This document shows, piece after piece, positions 44,482 to 53,847 of a stretch of 64,000 nucleotides of DNA. Position 1 is the first letter of the stretch. Each line of letters begins with the position of its first letter. Position numbers and translations under genes: made by a program. Under the pieces are notes generated by a model. It was not told the origin of the DNA, did no database searches, and worked only from the letters and a program-made list of their open reading frames with translations. The stretch comes from Desulfobacterales bacterium (GTDB taxonomy: Bacteria; Desulfobacterota; Desulfobacteria; Desulfobacterales; JAHEIW01), in assembly GCA_030066985.1 (NCBI GenBank), contig JASJAN010000036.1, positions 16,921 through 80,920 on the forward strand. The letters run 5' to 3'.

Positions 44482-46620
44482 ATGGGTATGTTTAGAATCA
44501 GGTTACGTTGGAAATTTTTCATTATCCTGCTGGTGTTCAGTTTGACGCCCCTGGTAGTGGTTACTGTTGTCAGCCAGCGGGGTACCTTTCGTTTGGGCAA
44601 AACTATTTCGGAGGATGCCCGCCAGCGATTAACCCATATTGTCGGAATGGAGTTGCGACAAACTGCCCAAAACTCGGCCAAAATGATCCAGCGCACCCAG
44701 GCAGCCATGGAATTCTATCTGCAAGTGTTGGCTGCTGAAGCTGAGCTGGCCTTTGGAAAAATGCCTGTTGACCCGGCACCTATCTATTTTGCTAATGATT
44801 TTGAAGATCCCCGAACCGCGCCCCAGGATTTATTGCCGTCGTTCAGATACCGACTCAAAACCCATGACGGACAGTTTCTGGACAATCCCGTCAGTTTCAA
44901 GCACCCGGTGTTTTTACTGGCGCCCGGCGTAGAAGCCAAAAACGTAACGTCGGATATTGCCGTTTTGAGTCGCATGACCCCCACTTTCCGAAAGCTTTCC
45001 AACGAATTTGGCAACGCCCTGCAATGGGCTCATATCTGCTCTAAAACGGGCGTATGCGTCTCTTATCCGGGTCATAGCGGCCGCATAGATGGTTTTGACC
45101 CGCGCTGGCAGTCCTGGTTTAAAAATGCCAAAGAAACACCCATCTGGACGCTGCCAGCGCTTAACAGCGCCAGTGGTTTTCTGACCTTTACGGTCTCAAA
45201 ACGACTGTATCGGCCCGATGGTTCTTTCTGGGGGGTTGCTGCCATTGATATCCTTTTTGTTGAGGCGCTGAAAAAAAGTACCCTTTCTCCTCTGTGGGCG
45301 ACAGATGCGCGTTCCTTCATCGCCACTATCAGCGCCAATCCAAACACCGGTAAGCCCGGACTGCAGATACTGGCTAAAAAGGATTATCAAGATGCGGCCG
45401 GGTCATGGGTGCCGATAGCCGCAGGTAATTGGCTACATTCTGCTGATCAAATTGCACTCGATGCGGTTACTCAGCAATTAAAAGTCGGGCAGACCGGCTA
45501 TGCAGCTATGCCCTTCCAGGATGTTGAAGCCATATGGGCCTATGCCGGCATCGATGATTTGACCCAGTTTGTCGTTACGGTGCCCAAATCAACCATTATG
45601 GCTTTGCCGGATGAAACCCGTAAAACGTTTTTCACCTATATCAAAGAACAGATCCTGTTCGCCGGCGCTGCGACGCTTTTGACGGTTTTGTTCCTGGCGG
45701 CCGCAGCATTGCTGGGTTCTTATATCATTACGCGATCATTACTGCGAATTGCCACAGCTGCCAAAAAGCTGTCCGACGGCGATTTTTCGGTTAAACTGGG
45801 GTTGCGCACCGGTGATGAGCGCGATCTGGTGATTCAGGCGTTCAACCAGATAGGGCCCAAGCTGGAAGACCATTTGCGCCTGAATCAATCAATGGATCTG
45901 GCCATGAAAGTTCAGCAGAAACTTCTACCCGCCAAGAATCCCGAAATTCCTGGATTGGACATTGCCGGCAAAAGCATTTACTGCGATGAGACCGGCGGCG
46001 ATTATTATGATTTTTTAGAATTTGATCCTGACAACGGCCAGAAGATGAGTGTCGTTTTAGGGGATGTCTCCGGACATGGGATTTCTTCGGCGCTGCTTAT
46101 GGCCTCCGCACGGGCATTTTTGCGCCAACGGGTATCGTTGCCGGGCACTCTCGGTCAGATCATTTCAGATGTAAATCGGCAACTGGCCAAAGATGTCGCA
46201 GAATACCATAATTTTATGACCTTATTCTACCTGCGGATCGATGTCCGACATAAAACTCTGGAATGGGTCCGCGCCGGTCAGGATCCGGCCATTTTATACG
46301 ATCCGAGTAAGCGAACCTTTGAAACGCTTGACGGTGAGGGCATACCACTGGGGGTTGAAGCGTCCTGGGTGTACGAGGAACACCAAAAGACCGGTCTTCA
46401 AGAGGGACAGATCATCGTTTTGGCAACCGATGGGGTTTGGGAGTCTGAAAATGTTAAAGGAAAAATGTATGGAAAAGAAAAAATCTATGACCTCATTCGT
46501 GCCCATGCGGCACTGAGTGCCAAAGGTATTCTCAATATCGTCATTGATTCATTGTATCGCTTTACCAAAGGCAGAAAATTCGAAGACGACGTAACCCTGG
46601 TGGTGGTCAAAATAAAATAA
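44482..46620 (+). CDS. Membrane sensor with SpoIIE-type PP2C serine phosphatase (RsbU-like)
   Basis: 712 residues. Membrane helix about 12-30, large periplasmic Cache-like sensor (about 60-390), second helix about 395-420, HAMP domain (SYIITRSLLRIATAAKKLSDG, about 414-466), then SpoIIE phosphatase from about 490 with GGDYYDF, GDVSGHGISSALLMA, LATDGVWES and DDVTLVVV metal-binding motifs. Such proteins dephosphorylate anti-anti-sigma factors in partner-switching control. No partner genes lie next to it. Confidence 0.92.
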   Translation: MGMFRIRLRWKFFIILLVFSLTPLVVVTVVSQRGTFRLGKTISEDARQRLTHIVGMELRQTAQNSAKMIQRTQAAMEFYLQVLAAEAELAFGKMPVDPAPIYFANDFEDPRTAPQDLLPSFRYRLKTHDGQFLDNPVSFKHPVFLLAPGVEAKNVTSDIAVLSRMTPTFRKLSNEFGNALQWAHICSKTGVCVSYPGHSGRIDGFDPRWQSWFKNAKETPIWTLPALNSASGFLTFTVSKRLYRPDGSFWGVAAIDILFVEALKKSTLSPLWATDARSFIATISANPNTGKPGLQILAKKDYQDAAGSWVPIAAGNWLHSADQIALDAVTQQLKVGQTGYAAMPFQDVEAIWAYAGIDDLTQFVVTVPKSTIMALPDETRKTFFTYIKEQILFAGAATLLTVLFLAAAALLGSYIITRSLLRIATAAKKLSDGDFSVKLGLRTGDERDLVIQAFNQIGPKLEDHLRLNQSMDLAMKVQQKLLPAKNPEIPGLDIAGKSIYCDETGGDYYDFLEFDPDNGQKMSVVLGDVSGHGISSALLMASARAFLRQRVSLPGTLGQIISDVNRQLAKDVAEYHNFMTLFYLRIDVRHKTLEWVRAGQDPAILYDPSKRTFETLDGEGIPLGVEASWVYEEHQKTGLQEGQIIVLATDGVWESENVKGKMYGKEKIYDLIRAHAALSAKGILNIVIDSLYRFTKGRKFEDDVTLVVVKIK

Positions 46621-46677
46621 CCACAGAACTTTCAGGCATACCGAAAGGTCCTGCGGTCAATGGCGGGTGGTACCTAA

Positions 46678-47049
46678 TTAGAATCTTTGGGTTTCTTCGC
46701 TGCTGTCCGATTCATCTTCAGGTTCTTTTGGCGGCTGCTCATCTACGGTTTTTTCTTCCGGGCTTTCTTCACTGACTTTTCCTTGCAGCTCACGGTTTTC
46801 TTTTCGCAACATCTTAATTTTTTTCCGCTGGGCGAACCTGGAATTAATACCCACAAACATTCCAATAAAAATGCCGACCAGTATGGCACCATAAACAACA
46901 CCATACAACGGCAAAGGCATGCTGCTTAATTCGAAATAATAATGCAGCCGAATCGGCTCAAGGTTTTTGATGCCAAATGTTACCAGGACCACCAGAACAA
47001 TTAGCAACAATATCGCTTTAACATAACTGCCCATATTGGTCTCCTTCAC
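46678..47049 (-). CDS. LapA-domain (DUF1049) membrane protein
   Basis: 123 residues. Two membrane helices (about 7-25 and 43-65), with IKNLEPIRLHYYFELSSMPLPLYGVVYGAILVGIF cited by its ends, as in LapA/DUF1049, then a coiled coil (KKIKMLRKENRELQGKV) and an acidic tail. In E. coli, LapA works with LapB in LPS assembly; no lapB is seen here. A TTGACA at 47122-47117 lies upstream. Confidence 0.8.
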   Translation of the reverse strand: MKETNMGSYVKAILLLIVLVVLVTFGIKNLEPIRLHYYFELSSMPLPLYGVVYGAILVGIFIGMFVGINSRFAQRKKIKMLRKENRELQGKVSEESPEEKTVDEQPPKEPEDESDSSEETQRF

Positions 47050-47093
47050 TTAGATTCTGCTGGATCTTCATGTGCCGTTTTTATTTACAGGGA

Positions 47094-47122
47094 CTTTATT
47101 CATTTAGTAGCCATTTTGTCAA
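47094..47122 (-). promoter_or_regulatory. Candidate promoter for the LapA-like gene
   Basis: On the minus strand, a consensus TTGACA -35 is followed after 17 bp by ATAAAG as a weak -10, about 45 bp before the start codon. Only the -35 is convincing. Confidence 0.35.
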
Positions 47123-47202
47123 GCATTTCATATTAAACGTAATTTTAAGAAGTTAAAGTCATATGCGCTGGTTCTGCGCCTATCACCGGTGAGAGGTGCT
47201 CA

Positions 47203-49791
47203 TCAGTCCTTCCCGGGATCAGCCGAATCGACCGCCTCTTCGGTGGATTTTTTTGTTTGCCCGCCCAACGCTTCAACTGCTTTGGCGGCGGCGATGGCCT
47301 TGACGGTGGCTTTGGCGGATCGGCGGGCCATTTTAGCGGCTTGGTGTTCAGCTGCTTTGATATTGGCTTTAAGTGTCGCAATGGTGGCCGTGTCGCCGGC
47401 ACCGGTTTTAATTTGCCGCCGCAGATCTTCTTTGGCAGCTGCCAGGGCGGCTGCAGCGGATTTGGCATCTTTTTTGGCCTCTTTTGCCCGTTTGGCGGCA
47501 TTCGTGTAATCATCCGCGGCTGCGGCGATGTCAGCTGCCTTGCCCTCTTCGGGCTCAGCCTCCAGCTCGACATCTTCAGCGGCCAGCACAAGTGCAGTCA
47601 GCGGCAGATCAGCCAGAATTTCTTCGGCGGGCTGGTCAAACGGGTCTACGGGTCGATTGCCCTTCAGACGAAACGGCAAAAAAACAAGTGACGATCTTTG
47701 TGAATAACCGATAACGTTGCTAGCTTTGGCATTAAACACCATTTGCGGCTCGGCTTCGATTCGATAGTTCTCGAGTCTCTGGCGGAAACCCGTCATGGCA
47801 TCTTCGGTCGGATGATCAAACCCGGGCGCCAAAACCCGGATGCGGGCTCCCTGCCAGTCTTTGGAGCGGGTTGTCAGATGGGCCAGCAACAGCATCAAAT
47901 GACTGCTGGCATCATCCCACCACCAGACATCGATGCGGCGTTGCGGCCCCGGAACCTTCTCCAGGCTTTCCCAGTCATTGTCGTTTGTTTTTAACACAAT
48001 GATATTGCAGCCGAGGCGAAATGCAGTTTTAAGGCGACGGCCATACAGGATTTCGCGAATGCCGCGCTGAATCGTGGGTTCATGCTCGAACCAGTTGAGC
48101 AACACGGTATTCACTTTCAAAGGGCCGATACCGTAGCCTTGCACCAGGGTGTGAATCCCCTGAATCATTTTAGGCACCACCACAACAAGAGGAAATGCTT
48201 CTGATTTGCTCTCGACGATGTCTTTGCGGAGCTCTTTTTCAGCCGCTTCCCGCAGTTTGATCATTTTAGGGCCGTCGCCTTCCAGGATGCGGACCACTGT
48301 GGCAAATCCGGTGTCACCCTCGAGCCATTCCACAAATTGCAGCAGACGCTGGCGTCGATGGGCATCGTCGGAAAACACCAGCAGCTGGGGTCGCCAGTCG
48401 CGGGGATGATCGGGTTCCTGAGCGGCGGCCAGCAGATTGGCCCGAATGCGTTGCAGATAGTAAGAACGCCGGCTGTCGGCCCAGCGTGCCGGCTTGCTGG
48501 TGCGCTTCAAATACTGAAAAATGCCGAATAGTATGGCAGCGGCCAGCATCCCAGCCTTCCAATCAATTGCCAGCATCACCATCAGACAGGCCAGGGCACC
48601 GGCCAGGCTGAGTCGTTGATCATACCAGCGGAAACGGGGGCGAAAAGACGGGCTGCCGGCGCGGGCTTCGAAAAAGGTGGCATAGTTTAAAAGCCCATAT
48701 GAAATCAGAAAAAACATCGAAACCACCGGGGCGATTAGGTTCAACTTTCCAAGGCCGACGGTAGCAAATGCAATCCCCGCAGACAGGTAAACCCCTCTGC
48801 GGGGATTATTGGTCGGGCCAACCCCCTGGGCAAAAGGCAGTAAAAAAGGAAAGATGCGATCGGCTGATAAGGACTGCAAAATGCGGGGCGCGCCTAAAAA
48901 AGACGCCATGGCTGATGACAGGGTGGCGGCAATCACCCCGGCCCGTATCAGAAACGCCACAGCAGAAACGCGTTTCATGGAATCGTACTCACCCATGAGC
49001 GTGCTGGCGGGCAGCGTGGCAGCAAAAACAATTGCCGCCAGGAAATAGACCACAATCGAAACGCCCACTGCCATAAAAGTTCCCCGGGGTAGGCTTTTGC
49101 CGGCATCCTTTAAATCGCCGGACATGCTAACCCCCTGTGTAAAGCCGGTCACCGCCGGAAAGAAAATGGCAAAGATGACCCAAAAACTTAAGCCCCCAGC
49201 TGGCGCGCTCCAATTCTGGGCCAGTAGGGCGCTGTCCCATTTGGCTATGCCGCCGACAAAAAAGGATAAAAGGGCTGCGATCAAAATGGCCATAACCCCA
49301 TATTGAAAACGCGTGGCCCAGTCGGCGCCCAGCCAGGCGAAAATAAACAAAAATGCCACCGCACCGGCGGCAACGATCTGGGTGGAATGGCCCGCCTGCA
49401 TGGACAGGCTTCGAGCGATCACCTCGCCAAAACCGATACAATAAAAGCCAATTGAAACCGACTGTGCCAAAAACAGCACGATGCCGATGGCACCACCGTA
49501 TTCCAGCCCGAGTGTTCGGGAGATCAGGTAGTAGTCGCCACCGCCCTTGACTTTTAAATTGGTGGCGATGGCCGACAGAGAAAAGGTGGTCAGCAATGAA
49601 ATGCCGTTGGCCAGTGCCAGAATGATCAAAGCACTTCCCAGCCCTGCATTACCGACCACAAAGCCCAGTCGCAGAAAGAGGATGATCCCCAGAATGGTCA
49701 AAATGCTGGGTGTAAAAACACCGGCAAAAGTCCCCAGCGTTCCACCTATCTCATTTGAATCCGACTTTTTATCATGAGGCGTGTCTGGCAT
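47203..49791 (-). CDS. SLC12-like amino acid/cation-chloride permease with charged C-terminal tail
   Basis: 862 residues. Twelve membrane helices in the first 460 residues with GTFAGVFTPSILTILGIILF and GGGDYYLISRTLG, which are hallmarks of the APC superfamily near Na-K-Cl cotransporters. A cytoplasmic domain follows (about 480-740, VVVVPKMIQG, WWWDDASSHLMLLLAH) like the SLC12 C-terminal domain. The last 90 residues are a long Ala/Lys-rich coiled-coil-like tail. Transported ion is not assigned. Confidence 0.82.
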   Translation of the reverse strand: MPDTPHDKKSDSNEIGGTLGTFAGVFTPSILTILGIILFLRLGFVVGNAGLGSALIILALANGISLLTTFSLSAIATNLKVKGGGDYYLISRTLGLEYGGAIGIVLFLAQSVSIGFYCIGFGEVIARSLSMQAGHSTQIVAAGAVAFLFIFAWLGADWATRFQYGVMAILIAALLSFFVGGIAKWDSALLAQNWSAPAGGLSFWVIFAIFFPAVTGFTQGVSMSGDLKDAGKSLPRGTFMAVGVSIVVYFLAAIVFAATLPASTLMGEYDSMKRVSAVAFLIRAGVIAATLSSAMASFLGAPRILQSLSADRIFPFLLPFAQGVGPTNNPRRGVYLSAGIAFATVGLGKLNLIAPVVSMFFLISYGLLNYATFFEARAGSPSFRPRFRWYDQRLSLAGALACLMVMLAIDWKAGMLAAAILFGIFQYLKRTSKPARWADSRRSYYLQRIRANLLAAAQEPDHPRDWRPQLLVFSDDAHRRQRLLQFVEWLEGDTGFATVVRILEGDGPKMIKLREAAEKELRKDIVESKSEAFPLVVVVPKMIQGIHTLVQGYGIGPLKVNTVLLNWFEHEPTIQRGIREILYGRRLKTAFRLGCNIIVLKTNDNDWESLEKVPGPQRRIDVWWWDDASSHLMLLLAHLTTRSKDWQGARIRVLAPGFDHPTEDAMTGFRQRLENYRIEAEPQMVFNAKASNVIGYSQRSSLVFLPFRLKGNRPVDPFDQPAEEILADLPLTALVLAAEDVELEAEPEEGKAADIAAAADDYTNAAKRAKEAKKDAKSAAAALAAAKEDLRRQIKTGAGDTATIATLKANIKAAEHQAAKMARRSAKATVKAIAAAKAVEALGGQTKKSTEEAVDSADPGKD

Positions 49792-49855
49792 TGGTTAAAC
49801 CTTATCAAGCACGGGTATCAACATCAAGTCGCAAACATAACGATAAGGTAATTAA

Positions 49856-50776
49856 TTAAAGTGCTTCGGGCGTAAAGGCCACCACATCATCAATTTGTTT
49901 TGCATCGGCAAAAAGCATGATCAAGCGATCCATTCCAAGGGCATTACCGGCTGCCGCCGGCAGATCTTCAAGGGCCGCCAGAAATTTTTCAGGCATTGGG
50001 TACACTGCCTTGCCGTCCTTGCGCCGCTGTTTTTGTTCGTGTTCAAAACGGGCTCTTTGTTCCACCGGGTCAGTTAGCTCGCTAAAAGCGTTGCATATTT
50101 CCAGACCACCGATATAGAGCTCAAAGCGTTCTGCATAGCGGGGGTCTTCATTTTTCAATTTCGCCAGCGCACCGCTGCTGGCCGGGTAGTCATACAGAAA
50201 AATCGGCTGGGTTTGGTCCAGCTGCGGTTCAATCTGGGTTACCATGATCTCATCAAACTGATCTGTTTGCAGGGCAGCATCAAGTGAGATGGATGCGTAT
50301 TTCTCGAACGACTCGCGGACCGATATGCGGGGCCAGGGGGGATCCAACTCGATTCGCCGGCCTTGATAGGTGAGAATGCCCGCTAGTCCGATCTTGCGGG
50401 CGACAGTGTTGATGATATCCTCACATTCATCCATCAAATCCTGATAAGTGCTGTCTGCCCTATACCATTCAAGCAGGGTCAATTCGGGCAGATGCTGCTG
50501 ACCCCTTTCCGCCTGACGGAAGCATTTGCATATTTGGAATATACGTGGAAAGCCGAAGGCCAACAGCCTTTTCATGCACAGTTCAGGAGAGGTTTGTAAA
50601 AACCAGTTTCCGGATGTTACGGCATCAATATGGGCTTCAGGTGCCGGCGCCGGTATGCGCACAGGGGTCTCGACTTCTAGATATTGTTTGCCGATAAAGT
50701 ACTGCCGCGTGGCATCCATAATGCGGGCTCTGAGCTGAAGATGTGTTTGCATTGCTATGTGACGATTATCTTCCAT
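49856..50776 (-). CDS. epmA: EF-P lysine aminoacylase
   Basis: 306 residues, a class II lysyl-tRNA synthetase catalytic core without the anticodon domain. FLQTSPELCMKRLLAFGFPRI is cited by its ends; motif 2 is CFRQAERGQQHLPELTLLEWYRA; motif 3 is GNALGMDRLIMLFA. The length and the lone catalytic domain point to EpmA (GenX/PoxA), which attaches beta-lysine to elongation factor P. epmB and efp are not in the window. Confidence 0.92.
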   Translation of the reverse strand: MEDNRHIAMQTHLQLRARIMDATRQYFIGKQYLEVETPVRIPAPAPEAHIDAVTSGNWFLQTSPELCMKRLLAFGFPRIFQICKCFRQAERGQQHLPELTLLEWYRADSTYQDLMDECEDIINTVARKIGLAGILTYQGRRIELDPPWPRISVRESFEKYASISLDAALQTDQFDEIMVTQIEPQLDQTQPIFLYDYPASSGALAKLKNEDPRYAERFELYIGGLEICNAFSELTDPVEQRARFEHEQKQRRKDGKAVYPMPEKFLAALEDLPAAAGNALGMDRLIMLFADAKQIDDVVAFTPEAL

Positions 50777-50888
50777 AAGCTGTTTTTGTATTGGATTGCC
50801 CAGCCGGCGTCAATACATTGTTTGTGGGTGGGTTTTTTATAATAAATATGATAAATCCACTGTAACAGTGATGACCGAGGAGGAAGAG

Positions 50889-52016
50889 ATGGGAAAACAT
50901 CTGGTGCTGGTCGGCGGCGGGCATGCTCATATGACGGTTATGGTCAATCTGCAAAACTATATCGAGCGCGGCCATCAAGTGACCCTGATTGGCCCTTCGA
51001 CGCATCATTATTATTCCGGGATGGGACCGGGATTGCTGGGCGGCACATATCGGCCGCAGGAAGTGCGTTTCAATGTAAAAAAGATGGTTGAAGATCGCGG
51101 CGGCGCCTTTGTGCAGGATACGGTCACCCGCATCGATGCGGATCAAAAAATACTGGTTCTCAAATCCGGTGCGGAATTAGCCTATGACGTTGTTTCCTGT
51201 AACACCGGCAGTAGAGTGCCAGCAGATGTAGCCCGTGTTGATGGTGATCGCATTTTTTCGGTTAAACCGATTGAAAACCTGATTAAAGTACGGCAGCTCA
51301 TCAAGGGAAACATGCGCTCCCGGGAACCCAAACTGATTGTGGTGGGCGGCGGTGCTGCCGCATTGGAGCTTGCCGGCAATCTTTGGCGGCTGGTGCAGCA
51401 AAGCAGGACCCCGGCTAGCATCACCGTTTGCGGCGGCCGTCGTTTTTTAGCTTCAATGCCGGTCAAAGCGCAGCGCTATGCCAGACGATCTCTGGCAGCA
51501 CGCAGCATCGAGTTCATTGAAGGTGTCCGCGTCAATTGCCTGAAGGATGGGGTTGCCACCCTGGATGACCAACGCGAAGTGAACTTTGATCTGGCACTTC
51601 TGGCCTGGGGGATCGAACCCTCGCATCTTTTCAAAGAATCCGGATTGCCGACCGGAAGCGATGGCGGCTTGCTGGTCAATACTTATCTTCAGAGTGTGTC
51701 GTATCCTGACATATTCGGTGGCGGTGATTGTATCAGTTTCGAGCCACAACCGCTGGATAAAGTGGGAGTATACGCTGTAAGGCAAAATCCGGTACTGTAT
51801 GCTAATTTGCTGGCTGCCCTTGAAGGCAGAGACTTAAAGACCTTTGAGCCGCAGGATACCTATCTGTTAATCTACAATTTGGGGAACGAAACCGGAATTT
51901 TTTGCCGCGGTAGCTGGGTTTGGAAAGGTCGCTTGATATTTTGGCTCAAAGATACTATCGATCGGAAGTTTATGCGCAATTTTCAAGTCTCAGGCGAAAT
52001 TACAGAAAAGGATTGA
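50889..52016 (+). CDS. NAD(P)/FAD-dependent oxidoreductase (NDH-2/SQR-like)
   Basis: 375 residues. The start is fixed at 50889 by GGAGGAAGAG directly upstream (the frame reaches 50796). FAD-binding Rossmann motif VLVGGGHAHMTV at the N-terminus, second nucleotide motif VVGGGAAALELA near residue 143, and VFGGGDCISFEPQ-like FGGGDC near residue 275 for FAD. Close in layout to NDH-2 and to the FAD protein fused to SelD in some bacteria. It lies 54 bp upstream of the putative selenoprotein gene, which makes the SelD-associated oxidoreductase comparison of interest. Confidence 0.82.
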   Translation: MGKHLVLVGGGHAHMTVMVNLQNYIERGHQVTLIGPSTHHYYSGMGPGLLGGTYRPQEVRFNVKKMVEDRGGAFVQDTVTRIDADQKILVLKSGAELAYDVVSCNTGSRVPADVARVDGDRIFSVKPIENLIKVRQLIKGNMRSREPKLIVVGGGAAALELAGNLWRLVQQSRTPASITVCGGRRFLASMPVKAQRYARRSLAARSIEFIEGVRVNCLKDGVATLDDQREVNFDLALLAWGIEPSHLFKESGLPTGSDGGLLVNTYLQSVSYPDIFGGGDCISFEPQPLDKVGVYAVRQNPVLYANLLAALEGRDLKTFEPQDTYLLIYNLGNETGIFCRGSWVWKGRLIFWLKDTIDRKFMRNFQVSGEITEKD

Positions 52017-52070
52017 TCTGCTTAAAAGCCATTTCAAAATCTCGAATGCATAGCATCTTAGGAGGCACCT

Positions 52071-52907
52071 ATGGTCAGCTTAAAGAAGCTTTTTACACCC
52101 GTCAAATCCCTGAATAGTGAAACGGCAAAAAAGTTTATCGCTGAGCACAAAGAAGGCACTTATACGCTGTTGGATGTGCGTCAGCCCGGTGAATATGAAG
52201 GCGAACATATTCCCGGTGCGAAACTCATCCCGCTGCCGGGATTAAAGGACGGGTTAAAGCAACTGGATAAAAATAAGCCGGTCATCGTTTACTGAGCGGT
52301 GGGAGGACGCAGCCAGGCGGCGGCGCAACTGTTATCCGGTTTGGATTTCAAAGAAATTTATAATCTTCAGGGCGGTATCAAGGCCTGGCTGGGAAAAACA
52401 GCAGACGGGCCTCAGGAGCTTAATCTGGAACTGGTGCGGGGTGATGAAACGCCCTCTGAAATGATTGCCCTGGCTTACGGCATGGAACTGGGACTCGGCG
52501 TATTTTATCAAAAGCTGATTGAAACCACCCAGGATGCAGATCTTAAAGCACTATTCGGCAAGCTGGCTGAAATCGAAGGCCATCACAAGAAACGCCTGTT
52601 TGATTTGTTATCCGAAATTGAACCGCCCGGCATGGATATGGCGGCTTATGAAGCCAATATTCGGCCGGCCATTCTGGAGGGGGGCTACCAGCTCGATGTA
52701 TTCTTAGAGCAAAATAAAGCTTTCCTGCAGACGGTCTCAGATGTGCTTGATTTGGCTATGATGCTGGAAACCCAGGCGCTGGATTTATATATGCGCTTTG
52801 CGGATAAAAGCGCTGACACTGGCAGTCAACAAGTGCTTTTCAAATTGGCCGATGAGGAAAAAGCCCACCTGGAGGCTTTGGGGCAACTCATCGAAAAAAA
52901 GGTTTAG
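52071..52907 (+). CDS. Rhodanese-ferritin-like fusion, probable selenoprotein (Sec at codon 75)
   Basis: One 278-residue reading frame interrupted only by TGA at 52293-52295. Upstream of it lies a rhodanese half (DVRQPGEYEGEHIPGA, then KPVIVY); downstream it continues AVGGRSQAAAQLL. The TGA falls exactly on the catalytic cysteine of the rhodanese active-site loop, so selenocysteine is the natural reading. Residues about 115-278 form a ferritin/rubrerythrin-like helical bundle with EIEGHHKK, METQALDL and DEEKAHLE as di-iron ligands. A GGAGG ribosome site precedes the ATG. Likely a sulfur/selenium-handling redox protein; Sec rhodaneses have been reported in selenoproteome surveys. Confidence 0.85.
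52293..52325 (+). promoter_or_regulatory. Sec UGA codon and candidate bacterial SECIS hairpin
   Basis: The UGA is followed after 12 nt by CGCAGCC (52308-52314), a four-base loop AGGC, and GGCGGCG (52319-52325). The 7-bp stem has one A-G mismatch. Its loop lies about 19 nt after the UGA, within the spacing usual for bacterial SECIS elements read by SelB. Confidence 0.5.
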
Positions 52908-52966
52908 CCCGTTAAGCCCGTTGCCCGTTCGCTTGTTTACCGGCTCAACGGGCTCAACCGGCTAAC
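52906..52966. repeat. AACGGGC-word inverted repeat (P1)
   Basis: It starts inside the selenoprotein stop codon. Left words: GCCCGTT repeated three times. Right words: ACCGGCTCA, ACGGGCTCA, ACCGGCTAA with 9-bp period. Outer arm GTTTAGCC (including the TAG stop) pairs with GGCTAAC. It lies between convergent genes, 16 bp from the M48 gene stop. Shares AACGGGCTCAAC with P2. Confidence 0.75.
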
Positions 52967-52982
52967 AAAATTTAAGATGGCT

Positions 52983-53819
52983 TCAGATTTTTTTATAGTA
53001 TACCAGCGCCTCCGGAATATACTTTTTAATATTGGCGATACGGGTGGCAGGCGCCGGGTGAGTGGACAAAAGCTCTGGCGGACGCCGCCCGGCCTTCTGG
53101 TTCATTCTCTGCCAGAATCCAACCGCTTCGCGGGGATCGTAACCGGCGCGGGCCATCAGTGTTAAACCGATTCGGTCGGCTTCACTTTCATGCAGACGAC
53201 TATAAGGCAGCAGCAATCCAACGGTGGCACCGGCGCCATATGCTTGCATGAAGAGATTTCGTGTCTCGGACGAATTTTCGGAAAGCGCGACTGACAATGC
53301 CACGCCCCCCATCTGAGCCAAAAGCGCCTGGCTCATTCTCTCGTTTCCGTGACCAGCAATGGCATGGGCCACCTCGTGCCCCAGTACGACAGCCAGGCCG
53401 GTTTCATCGCGGGTGTACTTGAGAATGCCGGTATAGACAGCCGCCTTGCCGCCGGGCATCACCCAGGCATTGGCAGTTTTATCATCTTCGATCAAATTGA
53501 ATTCCCAATTCAAATGCTTAATCTGAGACTGCATTCCAGCGTCTGCCAGAAATTCTTCGGCCGCCTTGGCGATTCGGAAACCCACCCGACGCACCATTTT
53601 AACTTGCTTTTGATTCGTCGATAATTTGCTCTGGCTTAATACTTTATCATACTCCTGCAAACTCATGGTCGCCAGCTGAGATTCCGGCAGCAGCTGCAGG
53701 CTCTGGCGGTTGGTGATGGGTACCTGAGCACAGGCGACTGCCATTAGGCAAACCCATATGGCCAGCCAAACACGGGCAACCCGGTTCGAGATTGTGTACA
53801 TATTTATCTTAGGCTCCAT
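52983..53819 (-). CDS. M48 family periplasmic metallopeptidase lipoprotein
   Basis: 278 residues. Lipoprotein-type signal with AVACAQV. Zinc site HEVAHAIAGHG (about 137) with the third ligand in HESEADRIGL (about 208). Ends with LLSTHPAPATRIANI, typical of the LoiP/BepA-like M48 group that cleaves or disassembles misfolded outer membrane proteins. Repeat L6 lies upstream. Confidence 0.9.
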   Translation of the reverse strand: MEPKINMYTISNRVARVWLAIWVCLMAVACAQVPITNRQSLQLLPESQLATMSLQEYDKVLSQSKLSTNQKQVKMVRRVGFRIAKAAEEFLADAGMQSQIKHLNWEFNLIEDDKTANAWVMPGGKAAVYTGILKYTRDETGLAVVLGHEVAHAIAGHGNERMSQALLAQMGGVALSVALSENSSETRNLFMQAYGAGATVGLLLPYSRLHESEADRIGLTLMARAGYDPREAVGFWQRMNQKAGRRPPELLSTHPAPATRIANIKKYIPEALVYYKKI

Positions 53820-53847
53820 TGTTATGGCTCCTTGCTTTTGTTAAATT

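Noticed and set aside
52299..52907. Separate ferritin-like gene starting at GTG after the TGA
   Set aside because: The first residues after the TGA complete the rhodanese active-site loop, and no ribosome site precedes the GTG. One selenoprotein frame explains both halves better.
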